Of a stretch of DNA of 64,000 nt, positions 35,552-43,989 are shown piece by piece. Source of the DNA: Streptomyces koelreuteriae. Lineage in GTDB: Bacteria; Actinomycetota; Actinomycetes; Streptomycetales; Streptomycetaceae. Position 1 is the first letter of the stretch, and the number at the start of each line of letters is the position of its first letter. A program made the translations under genes and the position numbers. A model generated the notes under the pieces. That model saw only the letters and a program-made list of their open reading frames with translations, did not search any database and was not told where the DNA came from. Location of the stretch: assembly GCF_018604545.1 (NCBI RefSeq), contig NZ_CP075896.1:5146001-5210000 (forward strand). The letters run 5' to 3'.

Positions 35552-36369
35552 GACTGCAACCCCCGCGGCCGCAGCAGCAACTCCGCGATCGACGCCAGCC
35601 AGTCCACCAGCAGCGCCAGCGCCACCGTGAGGATCGACCCCAGCACCAGCACCGGCATCCGCTGGTTGGTGATCCCGGTCGTGATCAGCACGCCGAGGCC
35701 GCCGCCCCCGCCGAAGACCGCCAGGGTCGCCGTACCGACGTTCAGGACCAGGGCCGTACGCACACCCGCGAGGATCAGCGGGACGGCCAGCGGGAGTTCG
35801 ACCCGGCGCAGCGCGCCCAGCGGGGACATGCCGATGCCGCGTGCCGCCTCCAGCAGGGTCGGGTCGTTCGCCTTCAGGCCGGTGATCGTGTTCGACAGCA
35901 CGGGCAGGATGGCGTAGATGATCATGCCGATCAGGGCGGCCCGGCGGCCGATGCCCAGCCAGATGACGAGGAGTGCCAGCAGGCCGATCGCCGGGGTCGC
36001 CTGGCCCATGTTGGCGAACGCCATCGCCACCGGCGTGGCCCTGCTGAACGCCTTGCGGGTCAGCAGGATGCCCAGCGGGATCGCGATGATCAGCACGAAG
36101 AACGTGGAGATCACGGTCAGCTGGATGTGCTGCCACAGCGCCTTGGAGACCTGGCCGCCCGACAGGGCGTTCCGGGTGAGCGCGTCCAGGTCGGCCTGCT
36201 GGAACCAGAGATAGGTGGCGAGCAGCACGGCCACCAGGGCGGTGGGCAGGAGGGTCAGCTTCTGCCAGCTGATGCGCGGGGGCCGGGGCGCCCGCGGTGG
36301 CCGGGGCGCCTCGGGCTTCTCCTCGGCCGGCGGCCCGGACGGGACGTCCCGCACCTCGGGCGCGGTCAC
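35548..36369 (-). CDS. Glycine-betaine-type ABC permease (OpuCD-like)
   Basis: 273 residues. A Pro-rich cytoplasmic N-terminus precedes about six membrane segments; the EAA-like loop is EAARGIGMSPLGALRRVELP. GTG 36369 overlaps the ATPase stop by 4 bp. Confidence 0.88.
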   Translation of the reverse strand: MTAPEVRDVPSGPPAEEKPEAPRPPRAPRPPRISWQKLTLLPTALVAVLLATYLWFQQADLDALTRNALSGGQVSKALWQHIQLTVISTFFVLIIAIPLGILLTRKAFSRATPVAMAFANMGQATPAIGLLALLVIWLGIGRRAALIGMIIYAILPVLSNTITGLKANDPTLLEAARGIGMSPLGALRRVELPLAVPLILAGVRTALVLNVGTATLAVFGGGGGLGVLITTGITNQRMPVLVLGSILTVALALLVDWLASIAELLLRPRGLQS

Positions 36370-37628
36370 GCCTTCCGCTCCACGCCGAGGGCCGCGCCCG
36401 TGACGCTCCCGCCGCCCTCCTGCTCCGCGTGTGTCTGCGAGGCCCGCAGCGACTCCAGCTCGTGCTGGTGCTCCAGCGCGTCGAGCCGGTCGGCCTCCAG
36501 CAGTTCGTGCACGGAGTTGATGAGGGTCTCCATGTCGACGACGCCCGTGTACTCGCCGCGCCGCCCGGTCACCGCCACCCGCCCCGCGTTGTCGGTGAGC
36601 ACCGCCTCCAGCGCGTCCCGCAGGGTGGCGTCCCGGGTGACCGTGTCGTGCACCAGCGTCCCGGCCCGGGCCAGCGAGCCCCGGGCCCGCATCAGGTCGC
36701 CGCGCCTGAGCCACTTGTAGGGGCGGCCGCGCCGGTCGAGCAGCAGGACCTCGTTGGTGCCGCCGGTCCGCAGCCGGTTGAAGATCTGCTGCAACGGGTC
36801 GTCGATGGTGACGGTCGGATAGTCGGTGACCTCCACGTCCCGTACGCGGGTCAGGTTCAGCCGCTTCAGCGCCGCCCCGGCGCCCACGAACCCGGAGACG
36901 AAGTCGTCCGCCGGGTTCGTGAGGATGGCCTCCGGGGTGTCGAACTGCGCGATGTGGGACCGCTCGCGCAGCACGGCGATCCGGTCGCCGATCTTGATGG
37001 CCTCGTCGAAGTCGTGGGTGACGAAGACGATCGTCTTGTGCAGCTCGTGCTGCAGCCGGATCAGCTCGTCCTGGAGATGGTCGCGGGTGATCGGGTCCAC
37101 CGCCCCGAACGGCTCGTCCATCAGCAGCACCGGGGGATCGGCGGCCAGCGCCCGCGCCACGCCCACGCGCTGCTGCTGACCGCCCGAGAGCTGACGCGGA
37201 TAGCGGCCGTGGAACTCGCCCGGGTCGAGGCCCACCAGGTCGAGGAGCTCCTCGACCCGCTCCTTGATCCGGTTCTTCGGCCAGCCGACCATCTTCGGCA
37301 CGAGGGCGATGTTCTGCGCGACCGTCATGTGCGGGAAGAGACCGGCCGACTGGATCGCGTAGCCGACCTTGCGGCGCAGCTTGACCGGGTCCATGTCGGT
37401 GACGTCCTCACCGCCGATGCGGATCCGGCCGCCGGTCGGCTCGATCAGCCTGTTGATCATCTTGAGCGTGGTCGACTTACCGCAGCCCGAGGGGCCGACG
37501 AAGACGACGACCTCGCCCGCCTTGATCTCCATGCTCACGTTGTCCACGGCCGGCTGCGCGCTGCCGGGGAACCGCTTGGTGAGGCTCTCCAGCTCGATGG
37601 CGGCCCCGTGGTCACCGGACTCAGGCAC
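36366..37628 (-). CDS. Glycine-betaine-type ABC ATPase (OpuCA/ProV-like)
   Basis: 420 residues. Walker A GPSGCGKST lies near 45-53, signature LSGGQQQRVGVARAL, Walker B VLLMDEPFGAVDP. Two CBS domains follow (~255-370), the ionic-strength sensors of osmoregulated OpuA-type importers. GTG 37628 overlaps the upstream permease by 8 bp. Confidence 0.92.
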   Translation of the reverse strand: MPESGDHGAAIELESLTKRFPGSAQPAVDNVSMEIKAGEVVVFVGPSGCGKSTTLKMINRLIEPTGGRIRIGGEDVTDMDPVKLRRKVGYAIQSAGLFPHMTVAQNIALVPKMVGWPKNRIKERVEELLDLVGLDPGEFHGRYPRQLSGGQQQRVGVARALAADPPVLLMDEPFGAVDPITRDHLQDELIRLQHELHKTIVFVTHDFDEAIKIGDRIAVLRERSHIAQFDTPEAILTNPADDFVSGFVGAGAALKRLNLTRVRDVEVTDYPTVTIDDPLQQIFNRLRTGGTNEVLLLDRRGRPYKWLRRGDLMRARGSLARAGTLVHDTVTRDATLRDALEAVLTDNAGRVAVTGRRGEYTGVVDMETLINSVHELLEADRLDALEHQHELESLRASQTHAEQEGGGSVTGAALGVERKA

Positions 37629-38268
37629 GGATCCCCCTGGGAATGGTCAGCCGTCCGATCAGGACGTACGCGGCGTCGAACAGCAGCGCGAGGACGATGA
37701 TGCCGAGCGTGCCCGCGAGGACCTGGTTGAGCGCGTTCGCGCTGCCCAGTGAGGCGAGGCCCCGGAAGATGACGTTGCCGAGGCCGGGTCCCGAGGCGTA
37801 CGCCGCGATGGCCGCGATGCCCATCAGCATCTGGGTGGAGACCCGGATCCCGGTCAGGATCGGCGGCCAGGCCAGCGGCAGCTCGATCCGCAGCAGCCGG
37901 GCCGACCGGGACATCCCGATGCCCGTGGCCGCGTCCACCAGCGACGGGTCCACCCCGCGCAGTCCGACGATCGCGTTGCGCACGACCGGCAGCAGCCCGT
38001 ACAGCGTCAGGGCGATCACCGTGGGCGGCACGCCGAGCCCCACGATCGGGATCAGCAGACCGATCAGGGCCAGCGCCGGGACGGTCAGGATGGTCGCGGT
38101 GGTCGTGGTCGCGAGGTTCCCGGCCCACTCGCTGCTGTAGCTGACGACACCGATCAGCACCCCGATCAGGGTCGCCACGACCATGCACTGGAAGACGACG
38201 CTCGCGTGCTGGTAGGCGTCCGTGAGCAGTTGCTCCTTCCGGGTGCCCAGATACTCCAGGAAGTTCAC
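37621..38268 (-). CDS. Glycine-betaine-type ABC permease (OpuCB-like)
   Basis: 215 residues with six membrane segments and EAA loop DAATGIGMSRSARLLRIELP. First gene of the operon. The start has GGGAGG (FGGAGGTTCC context) just upstream on the minus strand. Its promoter region now contains the IS200/IS605 relic. Confidence 0.88.
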   Translation of the reverse strand: MNFLEYLGTRKEQLLTDAYQHASVVFQCMVVATLIGVLIGVVSYSSEWAGNLATTTTATILTVPALALIGLLIPIVGLGVPPTVIALTLYGLLPVVRNAIVGLRGVDPSLVDAATGIGMSRSARLLRIELPLAWPPILTGIRVSTQMLMGIAAIAAYASGPGLGNVIFRGLASLGSANALNQVLAGTLGIIVLALLFDAAYVLIGRLTIPRGIRA

Positions 38269-38329
38269 CTGGAACCTCCCGGACCCCTGCGACGCAATGC
38301 AGGAAACGAGATTTCACCCAAACAGCGAA

Positions 38330-38556
38330 ATACCGCGCACCCGACCGGGTTAGGTGCGGAGCGTGCGTTGCGAGAGCCAAGCGCGCACACGGTGCTCGGC
38401 GAGAACCAAGCCGGCACAGCACCTCCTTTGCTTGCAGTACCGAACCGGGCAGGTTCCGTCCCGGCTGGTGTTGAGGGAGCAAGACCCTCCCGGTCGCTGA
38501 CAGGGAGGGCTTCCTGAGCCAGGAATCCCTCTGTTTCAGTTGAGGGAGGGTTCAAA
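38330..38556 (+). mobile_element. IS200/IS605-type right end with tnpB 3'-tail and omega-RNA-like scaffold (relic)
   Basis: The segment ends in the hallmark GGAATCCCTC - stem - GAGGGAGGGTTCAA of IS605-family right ends: CCCTCTG (38527-38533) pairs with CAG..AGGG (38537-38546), then GGG and TTCAA (38551-38555). An upstream stem CCCTCCC/GGGAGGG (38485-38509) completes a scaffold of the sort seen in omega RNA. A plus-strand frame through the segment, stopping at 38517, may be the eroded end of tnpB. No left end, tnpA or RuvC motif is visible. Confidence 0.5.
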
Positions 38557-38572
38557 CGTGCTCACCCCACGC

Positions 38573-39043
38573 TCAGGTCTCCTCCGCTGCCTGCTCCACC
38601 AGCGGGATGAACCGCAGCGGAACGGGGTTCTCCATGACGATCGCCGTGGAGGCCCGGACGATGCCATCAAAACCGACGACCCGGTCGATCACACGCTGGA
38701 GATCGGCGTTCGAGCGGGCCACGAGGCGGCAGAGCATGTCCCCGCTGCCGGTGGTGGTGTGCAGCTCCAGCACCTCCGGCACGCTCGCCAAGTGGGCCCG
38801 TACGTCGGCCCCTTGGCCCTGCCGGATCTGGAGCGTCGCGAACGCCGTGACCGGGTAGCCGAGGGCCGCCGGATCCACCTCCGGACCAAAGCCGCGGATG
38901 ACTCCGTTCGACTGAAGCCGGTCCAGGCGGGCCTGCGCCGTGCCCCGGGCCACGCCCAGCCGCCGGGACATCTCCAGCACCCCGATCCGGGGCTCCCGGG
39001 CCAGCAGCAGGATGATCCGGCCGTCCAGATGATCGATCGCCAC
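38573..39043 (-). CDS. Lrp/AsnC-family transcriptional regulator
   Basis: 156 residues. HTH at 1-60 (LDGRIILLLAREPRIGVLEM, SRRLGVARGTAQARLDRLQ) and a RAM-like effector domain (VTAFATLQIRQGQGADVRAH, TGSGDMLCRLVARS). GTG 39043 follows GGGAGGC. Divergent from hpd, so it is probably its regulator, responding to an aromatic amino acid or intermediate. Confidence 0.88.
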   Translation of the reverse strand: MAIDHLDGRIILLLAREPRIGVLEMSRRLGVARGTAQARLDRLQSNGVIRGFGPEVDPAALGYPVTAFATLQIRQGQGADVRAHLASVPEVLELHTTTGSGDMLCRLVARSNADLQRVIDRVVGFDGIVRASTAIVMENPVPLRFIPLVEQAAEET

Positions 39044-39122
39044 AGCAGCCTCCCGAGGTGGTCATCCTGTACAGAAAGGCCGATGCGACGGCCGTATCGC
39101 TAAGCAGATTGCCCAGCAGAGA

Positions 39123-39160
39123 CGCAAACTATTGCGCACCTTGCCGAGCGGGGAGACCCT
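39123..39160 (+). promoter_or_regulatory. hpd promoter with overlapping palindrome
   Basis: TTGCGC (39132-39137), 17-bp spacer, GACCCT (39155-39160), then 6 nt to ATG 39167 (leaderless). The palindrome CGCAA-ACTA-TTGCG (39123-39136) covers the -35, a likely Lrp site. Confidence 0.5.
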
Positions 39161-39166
39161 GCGGCT

Positions 39167-40312
39167 ATGACGCAGACCACACACCACACTCCCGACACCG
39201 CCCGGCAGGCCGACCCCTTCCCGGTCAAGGGAATGGACGCGGTCGTCTTCGCCGTGGGCAACGCCAAGCAGGCGGCGCACTACTACTCCACCGCCTTCGG
39301 CATGAAGCTGGTCGCCTACTCCGGACCGGAGAACGGCAACCGCGAGACCGCTGCGTACGTCCTGGAGAACGGCTCCGCCCGCTTCGTCCTCACCTCGGTC
39401 ATCAAGCCCACGAGCGACTGGGGCCACTTCCTCGCCAAACACGTGGCCGAGCACGGCGACGGCGTCGTCGACCTCGCCATCGAGGTGCCGGACGCGCGCG
39501 CCGCGTACGCCTACGCGCTCGAACACGGCGCCCGCTCGGTCGCCGAGCCGTACGAGCAGAAGGACGAGCACGGCACCGTCGTCCTGGCCGCCATCGCCAC
39601 CTACGGCGAGACCCGCCACACCCTCGTCGAGCGCTCCGGCTACGACGGCCCCTACCTGCCCGGCTATGTCGCGGCCCAGCCGATGGTCGAACCGCCCGCC
39701 CAGCGCACCTTCCAGGCGATCGACCACTGCGTCGGCAATGTCGAGCTCGGCCGCATGAACGAGTGGGTCGGCTTCTACAACAAGGTGATGGGCTTCACGA
39801 ACATGAAGGAGTTCGTGGGCGACGACATCGCCACCGAGTACAGCGCGCTGATGTCGAAGGTCGTCGCCGACGGCACGCTCAAGGTCAAGTTCCCGATCAA
39901 CGAGCCGGCCATCGCCAAGAAGAAGTCCCAGATCGACGAGTATCTGGAGTTCTACGGCGGCGCGGGCGTGCAGCACATCGCGCTCAACACCAACGACATC
40001 GTGCAGACGGTCCGCACCATGCGCGCGGCCGGCGTCGAGTTCCTGAACACGCCCGACTCCTACTACGACACCCTGGGGGAGTGGGTCGGCGAGACCCGCG
40101 TCCCGATCGACACCCTGCGCGAGCTGAAGATCCTCGCCGACCGCGACGAGGACGGCTACCTGCTGCAGATCTTCACCAAGCCGGTCCAGGACCGTCCGAC
40201 CGTCTTCTTCGAGATCATCGAACGCCACGGCTCGATGGGCTTCGGCAAGGGCAACTTCAAGGCCCTCTTCGAGGCGATCGAACGCGAACAGGCCCGCCGC
40301 GGCAACCTGTAG
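39167..40312 (+). CDS. hpd: 4-hydroxyphenylpyruvate dioxygenase
   Basis: 381 residues, two vicinal-oxygen-chelate domains. The iron ligands are H187 (AIDHCVG), H270 (GVQHIAL) and E349 (FFEIIER), the same numbering as the S. avermitilis enzyme. It converts 4-hydroxyphenylpyruvate to homogentisate in tyrosine catabolism. No homogentisate dioxygenase gene is nearby. Confidence 0.95.
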   Translation: MTQTTHHTPDTARQADPFPVKGMDAVVFAVGNAKQAAHYYSTAFGMKLVAYSGPENGNRETAAYVLENGSARFVLTSVIKPTSDWGHFLAKHVAEHGDGVVDLAIEVPDARAAYAYALEHGARSVAEPYEQKDEHGTVVLAAIATYGETRHTLVERSGYDGPYLPGYVAAQPMVEPPAQRTFQAIDHCVGNVELGRMNEWVGFYNKVMGFTNMKEFVGDDIATEYSALMSKVVADGTLKVKFPINEPAIAKKKSQIDEYLEFYGGAGVQHIALNTNDIVQTVRTMRAAGVEFLNTPDSYYDTLGEWVGETRVPIDTLRELKILADRDEDGYLLQIFTKPVQDRPTVFFEIIERHGSMGFGKGNFKALFEAIEREQARRGNL

Positions 40313-40332
40313 CCCGATCGCCCCCTCAAGAC

Positions 40333-40360
40333 GGTGCGGGTGTCACGGGGCACCCGCACC
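40333..40360. terminator. Bidirectional hairpin between hpd and the TPR gene
   Basis: GGTGCGGGTG (40333-40342) and CACCCGCACC (40351-40360), 10-bp stem, 8-nt loop, between convergent genes. Confidence 0.7.
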
Positions 40361-40367
40361 CTCTCCC

Positions 40368-41837
40368 TCATGCCCCTTCCGGCTCCGGGCCCATCACCGG
40401 CACCTCCGTGTCCGGCGGATCCCCCAGGGACTCCAGCGCCTCGCGCGCCTCGGGCACCCGCAGCGGTGAGAAGTGCGGGTTGATCCGCAGGGCCTCCGTG
40501 AGGTGGCGTCGGGCGGACCCGTACCGCTCCAGCTCACGCTCGATCATGCCGCGGTGGTACATGTACGCCGCGCTGCGCACCCCGCCCGAGTGCTTCTCCT
40601 CCGTCGCCCGCAGAGCGAACACCAGCGCCTCCTCGTGCTCCCCGGCCCGGTGCAGCGCCCAGCCCAGGGCGTCGGCGACGGCCGTCCCCGGCTGCCGTTC
40701 CCACTCCGCTCGCAGCCGTCGTACCGCGGCCTCCGGATCGCCGTGGTCCGCCTCGAACTGCCCGAGCACCAGCTCCTCGTCGGCCCCGGCGGCGGTCGCC
40801 CCGCGCACGCCCTCCCGCAGCAGGTCGTACTGCACCCGGGCCGCCTCCGCCAGCCCCAGCGACTCGTACAACTCGCCCAGCTCCAGGGCGTACTGCGGAC
40901 ACGGCTGCTTGGCGAGCGCCACCCGGTAGGCGTTCAGCGCCTCCGTCGTCCGGCCGAGGGCCGCCAGCGCCCGGCCCTGCCCGGCCTGCGCGGCCCGCTG
41001 GTCCGGGTCGAGACGCACCGCCTTCCGGAAGTGCCGCAGCGCGTCGTCGAGGTCCCCGCGCTCCCAGGCGAGCTGCCCGGCCCGCTCCAGATAGGCCGCC
41101 CGCTCGGCCGGGGCCCGCGCGCCCGCCGCCGCGTCCGCCAGCGAGGCCGCCGCGTCCTCCCGCCGGCCGCGGTCCCGGTAGACGGCGGCGGCCCGCGCCA
41201 GCACGGCGGGCCCGGAGCGCAGCTCCGTCAGCCGGTCCAGCATCCGCTGGGCCGCCTGGTGCTCGCCGAGGCCGGTGTAGGCGTCGATGAGCGGCGGATA
41301 CGTCGTCCAGCGCCGCGGCTGGAGCCTCAGCGCCGCCTCACCCCAGCGTCGGGCGGCGGCGAAGTCCCGGCGGGCGTTGGCCAGCGCGGCGAGACCGCCC
41401 AGGGCACGGGGGTTCCGCTCCGGCCGCACCTTCAGCGAGGTGCGCAGCGCCTTGTCGGCCCGCGGGTAGTAGGCCGGGTCCGCCAGCCGGCGCCCCTGCT
41501 CGACGTAGGCGGCACCGAGCACCGCCCAGGACCGCGCGTCCCTCGGGTGGGTCCGCAGCCGCTTCTCCCGCTCGTCGATCAGCTCCGCGAGGCCCGGCAG
41601 CGCGGCCGGCACCCCGCCGGAGACCGCCGCCATGGCCTGCGCCCCCGGCGACGGAGGGGCCGGCGGGGCGGGCCGGTCCCACGGCAGCAGCACCAGCACC
41701 CCGCCGAGCACGGCACACCCCGAGACGGAGGCGATGAGCACATGCCGACTCCGCACACGCCGGCTGCGAAAGGGGCCTTTCGAACTCCTGCTCTCCTGTC
41801 GCTCCGGGACCTCCCGCTGGTTCTCCATGGCGCTCAC
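40368..41837 (-). CDS. Membrane-anchored tetratricopeptide-repeat protein
   Basis: 489 residues. One N-terminal membrane helix (~32-52, VLIASVSGCAVLGGVLVLLP) is followed by TPR-like units through the protein (ALGGLAALANARRDFAAARR, LERAGQLAWERGDLDDALRH, GWALHRAGEHEEALVFALRA, SARRHLTEALRINPHF). It is a probable scaffold with unknown partners. GTG 41837 or ATG 41828 start. Confidence 0.8.
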   Translation of the reverse strand: MSAMENQREVPERQESRSSKGPFRSRRVRSRHVLIASVSGCAVLGGVLVLLPWDRPAPPAPPSPGAQAMAAVSGGVPAALPGLAELIDEREKRLRTHPRDARSWAVLGAAYVEQGRRLADPAYYPRADKALRTSLKVRPERNPRALGGLAALANARRDFAAARRWGEAALRLQPRRWTTYPPLIDAYTGLGEHQAAQRMLDRLTELRSGPAVLARAAAVYRDRGRREDAAASLADAAAGARAPAERAAYLERAGQLAWERGDLDDALRHFRKAVRLDPDQRAAQAGQGRALAALGRTTEALNAYRVALAKQPCPQYALELGELYESLGLAEAARVQYDLLREGVRGATAAGADEELVLGQFEADHGDPEAAVRRLRAEWERQPGTAVADALGWALHRAGEHEEALVFALRATEEKHSGGVRSAAYMYHRGMIERELERYGSARRHLTEALRINPHFSPLRVPEAREALESLGDPPDTEVPVMGPEPEGA

Positions 41838-41926
41838 TGTGCGTCAGTACGACGACCACACCCGAGCAGGCGAAGGGTGCCGCAGACGGGGTTCACACCG
41901 ATGGCCCCGGGTGCGAACCTGTGATC

Positions 41927-43336
41927 ATGAGCCGTATCGAAGCGCGCAGCCCCGAGGACACCGAGACGACCGGCGACCTGGTCGGCCTCCTGCTCGACGG
42001 CCTCCCCGCCGAGGCGGTCCTCACCGACTCCGACGTCACGGCCGCCTACGCCAACGACATGGCGAGCTTCTGCCCGGCCGGCACCCCGGCCGTGGTCGTG
42101 CTGCCCCGCACGGTCGAGCAGGTCCAGCACGTGATGCGCACCGCCACCGCCCTGCGCGTCCCGGTCGTCCCGCAGGGCGCCCGCACCGGACTGTCGGGAG
42201 CCGCCAACGCCTCCGACGGCTGCGTCGTGCTCTCCCTGACGAAGATGGACCGGATCCTGGAGATCAACCCGGTCGACCGCATCGCCGTCGTGGAGCCGGG
42301 CGTGATCAACGCCGCCCTGTCCCGGGCCGTCGGCGAACACGGCCTGTACTACCCGCCGGACCCCTCCAGCTGGGAGATGTGCACCATCGGCGGCAACATC
42401 GGCACCGCCTCGGGCGGCCTGTGCTGCGTCAAGTACGGCGTGACCGCCGAGTACGTCCTCGGACTGGACGTCGTGCTCGCCGACGGGCGGCTCATGTCCA
42501 CCGGCCGCCGCACCGCCAAGGGCGTCGCCGGCTACGACCTCACCCGGCTGTTCGTCGGCTCCGAGGGCTCCCTCGGCATCGTCGTCCGGGCCGTCCTCGG
42601 GCTGCGCCCCAAGCCGCCCGAGCAGCTGGTGCTGGCCGCCGAGTTCTCCTCCGCTGCCGCCGCCTGCGACGCCGTGTGCCGGATCATGGAGGGCGGCCAC
42701 GTCCCGTCACTCCTCGAACTCATGGACCGTACGACGGTCAAGGCCGTCAACGACCTGGCGCAGATGGGCCTCCCCGAGAGCACCGAGGCGCTGCTCCTCG
42801 CCGCCTTCGACACCACCGCCCCGGCCGCCGACCTCGCCGCCGTCGGCGCGCTCTGCGAGGCCGCCGGCGCCACCGAGGTCGTACCGGCCGACGACGCGGC
42901 CGAGTCCGAACTGCTGCTCCAGGCGCGGCGGCTGTCGCTCACCGCGCTGGAGGCCGTCAAGGGCGTGACGATGATCGACGACGTGTGCGTGCCCCGCTCC
43001 CGGCTCGCCGAGATGCTCGAAGGGGTCGACCGGATCGCCGAGAAGTACCGGCTCACCATCGGGGTCGTCGCCCATGCGGGGGACGGCAACACCCACCCGA
43101 CCGTGTGTTTCGACGCGGCCGACCCGGACGAGTCCCGGCGCGCCCGCGAGTCCTTCGACGAGATCATGGCCCTCGGCCTGGAGCTCGGCGGCACCATCAC
43201 CGGCGAGCACGGCGTCGGCGTCCTGAAGAAGGAGTGGCTGGCGCGCGAGATCGGCCCCGTCGGGCTGGAGATGCAGCGGGCCGTCAAGCAGGCCTTCGAC
43301 CCGCTGGGCATCCTCAACCCGGGCAAGCTGTTCTGA
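41927..43336 (+). CDS. GlcD-like FAD-linked oxidase (glycolate/D-lactate dehydrogenase type)
   Basis: 469 residues. The PCMH FAD-binding domain contains VVPQGARTGLSGAANASDG and CTIGGNIGTASGGLCCVKYG; the C-terminal cap holds VVAHAGDGNTHP and TGEHGVGVLKK. It oxidises a 2-hydroxyacid. A neighbouring iron-sulfur partner (GlcF) is absent. ATG 41927 or GTG 41921. Stops 11 bp from convergent ssgG. Confidence 0.87.
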   Translation: MSRIEARSPEDTETTGDLVGLLLDGLPAEAVLTDSDVTAAYANDMASFCPAGTPAVVVLPRTVEQVQHVMRTATALRVPVVPQGARTGLSGAANASDGCVVLSLTKMDRILEINPVDRIAVVEPGVINAALSRAVGEHGLYYPPDPSSWEMCTIGGNIGTASGGLCCVKYGVTAEYVLGLDVVLADGRLMSTGRRTAKGVAGYDLTRLFVGSEGSLGIVVRAVLGLRPKPPEQLVLAAEFSSAAAACDAVCRIMEGGHVPSLLELMDRTTVKAVNDLAQMGLPESTEALLLAAFDTTAPAADLAAVGALCEAAGATEVVPADDAAESELLLQARRLSLTALEAVKGVTMIDDVCVPRSRLAEMLEGVDRIAEKYRLTIGVVAHAGDGNTHPTVCFDAADPDESRRARESFDEIMALGLELGGTITGEHGVGVLKKEWLAREIGPVGLEMQRAVKQAFDPLGILNPGKLF

Positions 43337-43347
43337 CCCGCCCGCCC

Positions 43348-43758
43348 TCACTGGGCGAGCAGCTGGTCCAGTTCGTCGTCGAGACCGAGCTGTTCGCGCT
43401 CCGACCCCGGCGGGACCACGCGCAGCGTGCGCTCCAGCCAGGCCGACACCGGGGCCGCCGGTGCCTCCAGCAGGGCGTCCCCGTCGGGTGAGCTCAACGC
43501 CATGAGGACGACACCGCGCCCGCCGGCCCGGGTCGGCCAGACCCGCACGTCCCCCTGCCCGCAGGGCCGGAACACGCCCTCCACCAGCAGATCCCGGGCG
43601 AACGTCCAGTGCACGGGGTGCTCGGAGGAGACGTGGAAGGTGACGTGGACGGCGTACGGGTCGTCGGAGCGGTATCCGAGCAGGGCCGGTACCGGGATCG
43701 AGCGCTCCGGCGACAGGACGAGCTTCAGCTCCAGTTCGCGTTCCACCACGGTGCGCAT
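43348..43758 (-). CDS. ssgG: SsgA-like sporulation protein, probably SsgG
   Basis: 136 residues. SALP family features include the start MRTVVERELELKLVLSPERS and the core DDPYAVHVTFHVSSEHPVHW with FARDLLVEGV. These actinomycete proteins control septum placement and spore-wall formation; SsgG is needed for correct spacing of sporulation septa. The symbol rests on neighbourhood (near hpd and RDD genes, from memory) as well as length. GGAGAAGGGAC precedes ATG 43758. Confidence 0.75.
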   Translation of the reverse strand: MRTVVERELELKLVLSPERSIPVPALLGYRSDDPYAVHVTFHVSSEHPVHWTFARDLLVEGVFRPCGQGDVRVWPTRAGGRGVVLMALSSPDGDALLEAPAAPVSAWLERTLRVVPPGSEREQLGLDDELDQLLAQ

Positions 43759-43989
43759 GGCGGTGTCCCTTCTCCTGTTGGTGGCCCCGAGGGCCGGTCA
43801 CCAGGAGAGAGCGGGCGGGGGCGGGAGCATTACGCGGGTTCCGGAAGTTTTTTCGCGCGGTGCTCCCGGGGCGTAGCACATCGGTGCTCGGATGGGGTGG
43901 GTCCGGTGGGAGCGGCCGTGGGGCTTGCCCTCGTCTGATAGATGTGGAGGCCCCCAGTTGACCCCCGAGCAGATACGGGACCGACGGAC

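Noticed and set aside
38265..38555. Minus-strand open frame upstream of the OpuCB-like gene
   Set aside because: It reads through the antisense of the IS605-like end; no start signal or family. Better explained by the relic.
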